Assembly: GCA_903865465.1 (NCBI GenBank)
Contig: CAIPJU010000677.1
Coordinates: 1 to 14,855 of the forward strand
Origin: an uncultured Bacteroidota bacterium
GTDB lineage: Bacteria > Bacteroidota > Bacteroidia > Bacteroidales > VadinHA17
Direction of reading: 5' to 3'
DNA length: 14,855 nt
Shown here: one piece after another, positions 7,214-13,581 of the stretch
How positions within the stretch are numbered: the stretch's first letter is position 1
Layout of the letters: each line of letters starts with the position of its first letter
Program-made: the position numbers and the translations under genes
The notes under the pieces: model-generated
Database searches by the model: none
Told to the model about the DNA's origin: nothing
The model's input: the letters and a program-made list of their open reading frames with translations, nothing else

Positions 7214-8110
7214 TTAATTTATCGACCGGAATTCATAAGGCGTATGACCGGTTTCATTTTTGAACAAACGACTGAAATGCCCCGGGTATTTAAATCCTAA
7301 ATCGTAAGCAATCTCTCCGATTGTTTTACTTGTATCAAGCATTTTCTCTTTGGCTATATCCATCAATTTTAACTGAATGTGATCCTGAGCTGATTTTCCT
7401 GTCTCTTTTTTAATCAGATCCCCAAGATAATTTGCAGATAAGAATAGTTTCTCAGCACAATATTTTACAGATGGTAAACCAAGGGTATGAGGTTTGTCTG
7501 TTTGAAAATACTCATCCAGAATTGCCTCAAATCTGACCAGTATATCTTTATGAACATTATCGCGGGTAATAAATTGTCTGTCATAAAAACGGACACAATA
7601 GTTCAGGAACAATTCTATATTGCTTACAATTAAAGTCTTACTGTGCTTATCAATTGCATGTTCCAGTTCATACAAAATTTTATTAAAGCTCTCCAGTATA
7701 ATTTGCCTTTCACGTTCAGAAAGATGTAGTGCTTCGTTTACATCGTATGAGAAAAAGTTATAATCCCTGATGTGCTTGCCAAGAGAAGTTCCACGGATCA
7801 GGTCAGGATGAAATGCAAGCGCCCAGCCAGCTGGTTGTATCATTTTCATACTTTCCTCAGTTCCCCATACCTGTCCGGGTGATATAAATACGAGAGTTCC
7901 TTCTTCGTAATCATAAGTATTCCTGCCATAACTCATCTCACCACAATTAATCTCCTTTAAATAAATTATGTATAGCCCGGAATAAAAACGGGCTGACGGG
8001 ACCGGTTTAGATTTGGTTTGGTCCAGCACGCTTACCAGGGGGTGCAGCGTTTCCTGACCTCTGAGGTTATTGAATTGGGAAACACTTTCCTGTTTTATGA
8101 TCTCATTCAT
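7214..8110 (-). CDS. AraC-family transcriptional regulator
   Basis: A DNA-binding regulator of 298 residues from the chosen start. The N-terminal two thirds contains a cupin-like sensor region (for example GEMSYGRNTYDYEEGTLVFI and the SPGQVWG turn). The last ~90 residues form the AraC double helix-turn-helix: AEKLFLSANYLGDLIKKETG in the first, then IGEIAYDLGFKYPGHFSRLF in the second. The frame is open to an ATG at 8239, but homologues as I recall them begin MNEIIKQESVSQF, which is the ATG at 8110. A TAACTTTG promoter-like element lies between the two candidates. The gene is divergent from the aldo/keto reductase, a frequent pairing in Bacteroidota, so it probably controls that gene, perhaps in response to a small aldehyde or redox signal. 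The ligand is unknown. Confidence 0.88.
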   Translation of the reverse strand: MNEIIKQESVSQFNNLRGQETLHPLVSVLDQTKSKPVPSARFYSGLYIIYLKEINCGEMSYGRNTYDYEEGTLVFISPGQVWGTEESMKMIQPAGWALAFHPDLIRGTSLGKHIRDYNFFSYDVNEALHLSERERQIILESFNKILYELEHAIDKHSKTLIVSNIELFLNYCVRFYDRQFITRDNVHKDILVRFEAILDEYFQTDKPHTLGLPSVKYCAEKLFLSANYLGDLIKKETGKSAQDHIQLKLMDIAKEKMLDTSKTIGEIAYDLGFKYPGHFSRLFKNETGHTPYEFRSIN

Positions 8111-8131
8111 AACTTTCGATTTTTTATCCTG

Positions 8132-8139
8132 CAAAGTTA
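8132..8139 (-). promoter_or_regulatory. Possible -7 element for the AraC gene
   Basis: On the minus strand TAACTTTG matches TAnnTTTG exactly. A transcript would begin about 5-7 bases downstream and give a leader of ~15 nt before the ATG at 8110, which supports that start over the upstream in-frame ATGs at 8152 and 8239. A TTG at the usual -33 distance is not evident. Confidence 0.35.
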
Positions 8140-8276
8140 TAGCTCTTTTCATATAAATTCCAGACTCAAAATCACTATCCGTAATAATGGTAAAAAAAAC
8201 AGTGATATATATAAATGCTCCATGGGTAATTAAAACCAATTTTGCAACGTAAAAATTTTATTTAAAAAAATCAGCC

Positions 8277-9278
8277 ATGCAAAAACGTAAAATAGGAAAT
8301 ACCGGTCTTGAAGTGTCAGCCCTTGGACTTGGCTGTATGGGAATGAACCATTCCTATGCTCCTTTTCCGGAAAAAAAAGATATGATCTCGATGATCCGTA
8401 AGGCAGTCGAAAAAGGAGTTACTTTTTTCGATACTGCTGAAATCTATGGCCCTTTCATTAATGAGGAACTTGTCGGAGAAGCTCTCCAGCCTCTTCGCAA
8501 AGAAGTCGTAATAGCCACCAAATTTGGTTTCGCATATGCATCGGAAGATGGGATTAAATACAAGAGCACCGGAGTTGATAGCAGTCCCGGAAATATCAAA
8601 AGATCTGTTGAGGGTTCACTGAAAAGGCTCCGGACCGAAGTGATAGATCTTTATTACCAGCACCGGGTCGATCCAACTGTGCCAATTGAAGAAGTAGCCG
8701 AAACCGTGAAAGATTTAATTAAAGAGGGAAAAGTAAATCATTTCGGATTATCCGAAGCCGGTGTTCAGACCATCCGCCGTGCACATGCAGTTCAACAGGT
8801 TACCGCCCTTCAAAGCGAATACTCAATGTGGTACAGAAAGCCTGAAACCGAAGTGATACCGACACTTCAGGAACTTGGTATCGGTTTTGTTCCATTCAGC
8901 CCTCTTGGGAAAGGATTTCTAACAGGTAAGCTTAGTGAAAACAAAACATTCGAAAGTTCTGACATTCGTAATACTATTCCACGGTTTACACAGGAATCAA
9001 TGAAGGCAAATCAGGGTTTAGTGGATTTACTTTCAATGATTGCCCTAAAGATGAACGCAACTCCCTCTCAGATAGCCCTTGCTTGGCTTCTTGCTCAAAA
9101 ACCATGGATAGTCCCTATTCCGGGGACAACTAAGCTGAACCGTCTTGAAGAAAACATAGGTGGAGCAGGTATTTCATTATCTTCTGAAGATCTAATAAAT
9201 ATCAATTCAGCGCTCGACAAAATAAAAGTGATTGGCGACCGCTACCCTGAAGCGTTGGAAAAAGCCACAGGTCTTTAA
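8277..9278 (+). CDS. Aldo/keto reductase
   Basis: A complete 333-residue NADPH-dependent oxidoreductase of the aldo/keto reductase superfamily, expected to be a cytosolic (alpha/beta)8 barrel reducing aldehydes or ketones. The start MQKRKIGNTGLEVSALGLGC is the standard family opening. The catalytic tetrad is present: Asp52 and Tyr57 in FFDTAEIYG, Lys82 in IATKFGF and His129 in LYYQHRVDP. The cofactor-binding C-terminal part has the typical PIPGTTKLNRLEEN. The length is normal for the AKR13/YhdN-like group. It faces the AraC gene across ~166 bp, and a terminator follows at 9324-9362, so it is probably a one-gene transcript. The exact substrate is not predictable. Confidence 0.95.
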   Translation: MQKRKIGNTGLEVSALGLGCMGMNHSYAPFPEKKDMISMIRKAVEKGVTFFDTAEIYGPFINEELVGEALQPLRKEVVIATKFGFAYASEDGIKYKSTGVDSSPGNIKRSVEGSLKRLRTEVIDLYYQHRVDPTVPIEEVAETVKDLIKEGKVNHFGLSEAGVQTIRRAHAVQQVTALQSEYSMWYRKPETEVIPTLQELGIGFVPFSPLGKGFLTGKLSENKTFESSDIRNTIPRFTQESMKANQGLVDLLSMIALKMNATPSQIALAWLLAQKPWIVPIPGTTKLNRLEENIGGAGISLSSEDLININSALDKIKVIGDRYPEALEKATGL

Positions 9279-9323
9279 TATCGAAACTAATACAAGGAAG
9301 CAAAAAAACAAGAAGTAACAGTG

Positions 9324-9362
9324 ATTTCGGATTTAATTCCAAAATCCAAATCCGAAATTTTT
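9324..9362 (+). terminator. Rho-independent terminator after the aldo/keto reductase
   Basis: ATTTCGGATTT (9324-9334) and AAATCCGAAAT (9348-9358) form a perfect 11-bp stem with a 13-nt loop, followed by a T run (9358-9362) and more T-rich sequence. It lies 45 bp after the reductase stop. The in-frame GTG at 9321 that could extend the next gene sits at the foot of this hairpin, which argues against using that start. Confidence 0.65.
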
Positions 9363-9389
9363 CAATATTTATTCCAAACAATTGATTTG

Positions 9390-10172
9390 ATGAAATCTAA
9401 TTGGCTCCCTTTAATCAGAAAAGCGCTATTATTTGTGTTAATTCTCACCTTTAGCTGTACAGTATTTTCTCAGGAAAGTGACAGCACAAAACGTGTCACT
9501 CATTTTGGTGCTACTGTTACTATTACCAATAAAGGAATATCCACAATACCCAATCTTACACTGGGTAAACCGGCAGCACTATTTGCAATGTCTGCAGGCA
9601 GAAAAGTCAGTTTTGAACCGGAATTTCGTTTTGCGCTGGAAGGAAAACCATGGTCATTCATTTTCTGGTGGCGATATCAACTATATAAATCTGATAAATT
9701 CATCACGAGAGCAGGTATAAATCCTTCAGTCTATTTTAAGACAACAACTATTACAACTGATGGAGTTCCTTCGGAAAAGATAATTTCCCAACGATCTCTT
9801 ACCGGAGATTTATCGCCAACTTTTTTACCAGGCAAGAATGTTAGTATTGGACTATATTACATGTACATACATGGCTTTGAAGAAGATGCTGTAAGGAATA
9901 CACATTTTCTGGCTATCAGGCCCTATTTTTCCAATATTAAGCTCACAAAACAGTTTTTTATGAGATTTTATCCTCAGGCTTATTATTTACGGACAGATGC
10001 AAACGAGGGATTTTACGTTTCTTCAACGCTTATTCTGGCTAAAAGAAATTTACCTGTTTCGTTTTCCTCGATGATTACAACACCTATTAATACAAACATT
10101 CCTGCCGGCGGAAGTACTATCTGGAATGTCAGCCTGGTATACACTTTTAATAAAGATTATGTTGAAAAATAG
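9390..10172 (+). CDS. Exported protein, probably outer-membrane beta-barrel
   Basis: A 260-residue protein from the ATG at 9390. It has a signal peptide: basic start MKSNWLPLIRK, hydrophobic core ALLFVLILTF, and likely cleavage after FSQ near residue 28. The mature part has no hydrophobic helices but many alternating aromatic strands (WSFIFWWRYQLY, SIGLYYMYIHGF, FFMRFYPQAYYLR) and a final strand IWNVSLVYTFNKDYVEK, in keeping with an outer-membrane barrel. I do not recognise a named family. An upstream GTG (9321) is in frame but lies in a terminator and would bury the signal peptide. No partner gene is evident. Confidence 0.75.
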   Translation: MKSNWLPLIRKALLFVLILTFSCTVFSQESDSTKRVTHFGATVTITNKGISTIPNLTLGKPAALFAMSAGRKVSFEPEFRFALEGKPWSFIFWWRYQLYKSDKFITRAGINPSVYFKTTTITTDGVPSEKIISQRSLTGDLSPTFLPGKNVSIGLYYMYIHGFEEDAVRNTHFLAIRPYFSNIKLTKQFFMRFYPQAYYLRTDANEGFYVSSTLILAKRNLPVSFSSMITTPINTNIPAGGSTIWNVSLVYTFNKDYVEK

Positions 10173-10302
10173 TAACAGCTCCAGCCTTAGCATCGCATAT
10201 CCTTATCATCTTTTATCCAGTTAAGGCAATTTGCACCAATCGCGCTTGGTCGTTCCCCAAACAATGAGTTGATTTTATGTGGCATTAATCAAAAGACAAA
10301 TT

Positions 10303-10962
10303 ATGAATACTGAAAATTCAGATAATTTTAACAATAACAGACAGCAAATAAAGCTGCCAGATCCTTTGTTCGACAAAATTGAACTGGCATTTCATGCCTT
10401 TGAGAACAGAAAAACAAGTAAGTTGATAAGTGATAAAAAACTGCCATTACAAATTATTTCTAATCTGCTTTGGGCTGCTTGCGGTGTTAATCGTGAGGAA
10501 AGTGTCTCTGAAGCTTCGGGAAGGACTGCGGCATCTGCAAGTAATTCCCAGGAAATTGACATTTATACAGTTTTGGAAGAAGGGATATATAAGTACGATC
10601 CGTTTGAAAATTCACTTATATTCATTATTGCCGGTGATTTCAGGTCTTTAGCAATCGGTCAGGCGCAGGCTAACTTTGATCCTGGCGTTAAGGCACCTGT
10701 ACGCCTTATTTACGTGGTTGATATCGCGAAGCTTATGAATACTAAAGGTTTCAAAGAACCCGGACTGAATGACCCTGAAGTTCAGAAGTCATATTATTAT
10801 GTTGATACCGGAATAATTGCTGGCAATGTTTATCTTTTTGCTGCTTCTCAAGGTCTGGCAGCATGGTTCCATAACTGTAATAAACAAGCTCTTACAATAA
10901 AATTAAACTTGTGCCCCGATCAAAGGGTCCTCTTTGGACAGACGGTTGGATTTATGATATGA
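10303..10962 (+). CDS. Nitroreductase-family (SagB-like) flavoprotein
   Basis: A 219-residue protein related to FMN-dependent nitroreductases, in the single-domain branch often labelled nitroreductase or SagB-type dehydrogenase. Visible family features are FENRKTSKLISDKKLP at 33-48 (the FMN phosphate-binding Arg/Ser region), LLWAACGVNR at 55-64, RTAASASNSQEIDIY at 74-88, and the flavin-side helix VDTGIIAGNVYLFAASQGLA near 167-186. The reaction is probably NAD(P)H-driven reduction of a nitro compound, quinone or similar acceptor in the cytosol; no cyclodehydratase or precursor peptide is nearby, so a RiPP role is not supported. The start at 10303 (MNTENSDN) is chosen over the non-ATG extension at 10279. 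No signal peptide is present. Confidence 0.85.
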   Translation: MNTENSDNFNNNRQQIKLPDPLFDKIELAFHAFENRKTSKLISDKKLPLQIISNLLWAACGVNREESVSEASGRTAASASNSQEIDIYTVLEEGIYKYDPFENSLIFIIAGDFRSLAIGQAQANFDPGVKAPVRLIYVVDIAKLMNTKGFKEPGLNDPEVQKSYYYVDTGIIAGNVYLFAASQGLAAWFHNCNKQALTIKLNLCPDQRVLFGQTVGFMI

Positions 10963-11228
10963 AAATGAAATGATTTTACAGAAAAAATGAGTTTGGAATA
11001 TCCCATCATCTGCTTTGGAATCATCTGAAATTGGAAGATGTGGTGAAGCCATTTAGCGTTATAATTATTTTATATTAATCAAAATTTAATTCGATCTAAT
11101 AATTTGAACAATCCAATCTGATTATTTCTTCATTTTCAAATAGATCCTTCCATAATAATTCTTATCCAACAAGGACGTTCTTAAAGAATACTTGCTAAAT
11201 GGCTGGAAATTAAGATAAAACTGATACT

Positions 11229-12464
11229 TCAGGCTTTTAAGAAAACAAGGACCCCATTTTGCCCACCAAAACCGAAAGAATTAGAAATCGCAGCTCCAAT
11301 ATTAACAGCCCGGGCTTGATTTGGTATTATGTCCAGGTCACATTCCGGATCTTTAAATTCAAAATTAATGGTTGGAGGTAAAATTCCATAATGAACTGTC
11401 AGAACAGTAGCAGCTGCTTCAATTGCACCTGCGGCGCCAAGCGTATGACCAATCATTGATTTGTTCGAACTTACCGGGATATTCCTGTTTCCAAAAGCCT
11501 TGTGAATCGCCAGCGTTTCCGTTTTATCATTAACTTTGGTCGAAGTTCCGTGAGCATTGATATAACCAATATCTTTCATATCAAGACCAGCATCTTTAAC
11601 AGCAAGCTCCATGGCCCTGGCTGCCCAGGTACCATTCGGTTCAGGAGCGGCAATCCCATACGCATCAGTTGTCATACCGAATCCACTTAACAATGCCAGA
11701 GGTTTTGCTCCCCTCTTTTCAGCATGCTCCAATGTTTCCAGAACCAGAACACAAGCACCTTCACCCATCACAAATCCATCCCGGTTCAGATCGAAGGGAC
11801 GACTGGCAATTTCAGGCTTTTCATTGAAAGTTGAAAGGACTCCCATGCTCGCGTATGCATCAAGGACCAAAGGGGTAATAGTGGATTCTGCTCCGCCGGC
11901 CAGGATCACATCTGCCATGTTTCCCCTGAGCAGTCCAAGTGCAATTCCAATCGAATGCGTGCCGGTTGAACAGGCAGCAGAGACCCCCAGGTTTGGCCCA
12001 TGAATTCCCAGAACCATTGCTGCATTACAAACCGGCATATTAGAAATAACTCTTGGTACGGTTAAAGGATTAACTGAGCCAGGTCCCATTTTTAAAAACC
12101 TGATATGTTGATCTTCAAGGTGTGTATTATCTCCGGCAGCCGATCCAATGACACACCCAATTCTGTCCCTGTCTTCATTATTCAGATCCAGGCCTGCATC
12201 CCTCACGGCTTCAATTGCTGCACTTGAAGCCAGTTGGGATACCCTGGCCATTTTACGTGATTCTTTACGATCAAAATAATCCTCCGGTTTATATGATATT
12301 ACTTCAGAACCGATCTGACTTTTGTGGCCATGAGGATCGAAAGCCTGAATTCTTTTAATTCCCGACTTGCCTGTTATAAGTGAATTCCAGAAATCAATAC
12401 GATTACAACCAATGGAGGTAAATACTCCAATGCCGGTGACTACAACTGTTCTATTTTTATCCAT
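11229..12464 (-). CDS. fabF: Beta-ketoacyl-ACP synthase II (FabF type)
   Basis: A complete 411-residue condensing enzyme that extends acyl-ACP with malonyl-ACP in fatty acid synthesis. It opens with VVVTGIGVFTSIG. The catalytic triad is intact: Cys165 in SAACSTGTH, His305 in INAHGTST and His340 in SMIGHTLGAAGA. Lys335 and the C-terminal gate region NSFGFGGQN (395-403) are also present. The length is that of standard FabF. It stands alone: no acyl carrier protein, FabG or FabD gene is adjacent, so it may be a second copy beside a housekeeping fab cluster or serve another acyl pathway; the sequence itself looks like normal FabF. The start ATG at 12464 has no clear Shine-Dalgarno; TATCTTTA on the minus strand (12507-12514) is a near -7 match. 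Confidence 0.93.
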   Translation of the reverse strand: MDKNRTVVVTGIGVFTSIGCNRIDFWNSLITGKSGIKRIQAFDPHGHKSQIGSEVISYKPEDYFDRKESRKMARVSQLASSAAIEAVRDAGLDLNNEDRDRIGCVIGSAAGDNTHLEDQHIRFLKMGPGSVNPLTVPRVISNMPVCNAAMVLGIHGPNLGVSAACSTGTHSIGIALGLLRGNMADVILAGGAESTITPLVLDAYASMGVLSTFNEKPEIASRPFDLNRDGFVMGEGACVLVLETLEHAEKRGAKPLALLSGFGMTTDAYGIAAPEPNGTWAARAMELAVKDAGLDMKDIGYINAHGTSTKVNDKTETLAIHKAFGNRNIPVSSNKSMIGHTLGAAGAIEAAATVLTVHYGILPPTINFEFKDPECDLDIIPNQARAVNIGAAISNSFGFGGQNGVLVFLKA

Positions 12465-12640
12465 GACGGGTATAAATTCTATGTAAAATAAACTTAAGCT
12501 ACGAGCTAAAGATACAAATGCAAGACAAACTGACCATGCCTAAGCAGTAACTATTTGATTATATCTTCTGTGAAACTGATTCCCAATAATTATATATCTT
12601 TCTTCAGCTACATTGCCATATATAAAAATAACTAAATATT

Positions 12641-12841
12641 ATATCCAAATTCGGAAGCTACTATCATCTAAGCGGTGAATTCATTAACCTTGGTTACTGG
12701 CGTACTTGGCGGAGTTCCTCTGAGGACGTGGCATACTTTAGCCCGTGGTATTACTATTTAAATAATAGTGACGGATCTGCTGGCAGGAACTACAGTACCT
12801 TGCCAGGTGGCGATGGTTAATCTATTAGATGTTCGAAGGAT
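12641..12841 (+). pseudogene. C-terminal remnant of a FISUMP-domain protein
   Basis: Reading from 12641 the translation includes KFGSYYHLSGEFINLGYWRT, WRSSSEDVAYFSPWYYYLNN, SDGSAGRNYSTLPGGDG, a TAA stop at 12818-12820, then SIRCSKD. This layout (a WWSS-like motif, an aromatic strand, then GFSVRC at the end) is the end of a Fibrobacter succinogenes major paralogous (FISUMP) domain, common in secreted Bacteroidota proteins. The stop sits where an aromatic residue is expected, so TAA probably arose from TAT or TAC. Upstream the frame is closed at 12629-12631 and no start or signal peptide is present; the rest of the gene is missing. The remnant is non-functional. Confidence 0.6.
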
Positions 12842-12890
12842 AAAAAAACTTATATTGGATTACTATTTCCCCCAGCACTTAGAATAGATA

Positions 12891-12906
12891 AATAACGCTC
12901 GTTATT
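12891..12906. promoter_or_regulatory. 16-base inverted repeat downstream of the FISUMP remnant
   Basis: AATAACG and CGTTATT pair perfectly around CT. A T-rich stretch begins ~13 bases later (12919-12932), a little far for a classical terminator. It could be the worn terminator of the lost FISUMP gene or a protein-binding palindrome. Confidence 0.3.
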
Positions 12907-13023
12907 CAAAACAAAGAATTTTTTATTTTTTTGAACTACTTCCTACAATAATGTACCCCGGTATCAAGGCAGGATTTAATCAAAGTTAATTTGGTTTTAT
13001 AGATAAAAATCTTCATCAGCTGA

Positions 13024-13089
13024 TTGCAACTTTTGTCCGTACGAGGTACATAGAAAGCTCCTATTAATTTGAGAATAAGGGTCTTTTTT
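13024..13089 (+). repeat. Dispersed repeat copy D with terminator-like hairpin
   Basis: TTGCAACTTTTGTCCGTACG is followed by AGGTACATAGAAAG. The hairpin uses 13054-13065 (AAAGCTCCTATT) and 13074-13086 (AATAAGGGTCTTT) with one bulge, one mismatch and a G-T pair, followed by a T run (13084-13089). The stem starts at the A-run of the repeat, in the same place as in copies A and C, although the bases inside differ. A 10-bp palindrome, ATCAGCTGAT, abuts its left edge (13015-13024). Confidence 0.7.
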
Positions 13090-13581
13090 ATTTAAGAGAT
13101 ACAAATAGGATACAAATAATGCTTTTTAAGCTTTTGTTTTGACAATTTAACCTTTTCATATTTGATAGTTTAGTATCCTTTAATTGCTTTGAAGTATTTA
13201 AAATTTCCTGATTATCCTTTTTTCCAATTTCCTCTCTATCAGCTTTCAACATTGGTTCAAATTTTTTACAAGTGATTTGAATTGATGATTGAATATTTTG
13301 TTTCAAGTTTCAATTATTTTCTTAATTTTTTACTACCGATGCAAAAAATTCAATTTGAAGCATTATAATGCTCATTGCCATTATGTAAGATCTTAATCTT
13401 AAAGGCAAGGAAATACTTTTTATATGAATATAAAATTATTCTTTAGTACCAGTCCAACTATATAGGCTAACCTTCTGACATATGCACGTTTTCAAACTTT
13501 TGCATTATGAAAAGCAGTAGTTTAAGGAGAATCTCTAACCTTTTCTCCGGTTCTAACTTTGCTAAGGAAGTACCATATCAC
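13090..13581. other. Intergenic stretch without a supported gene
   Basis: Nearly 500 bases, very AT-rich, with nothing I recognise. A 72-codon minus-strand frame at 13088-13306 is Lys/Asn/Ile-rich, starts inside the repeat D terminator region on its 3' side and has no family features. GGAGAA (13526-13531) and TTCTCC (13543-13548) form a weak six-base stem beyond the end of the TPR gene, possibly part of its terminator, but no good T run follows on the minus strand. Confidence 0.5.

Noticed and set aside
10279..10962. SagB-type role in a peptide natural product cluster
   Set aside because: No cyclodehydratase, precursor peptide, protease or transporter gene is nearby; only the single flavoprotein is present.
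11502..12003. Plus-strand ORFs opposite FabF
   Set aside because: Antisense shadows of a complete ketoacyl synthase with an intact catalytic triad.
12948..12962. Possible inverted fifth copy of the dispersed repeat (ATGTACCCCGG)
   Set aside because: Only about 11 bases match; the TTGCAACTTTTGTCC block and the A-run are absent.
13088..13306. 72-codon minus-strand ORF
   Set aside because: Low-complexity Lys/Asn/Ile-rich translation in AT-rich DNA, no start signal, no recognisable family, ends in the repeat D terminator.
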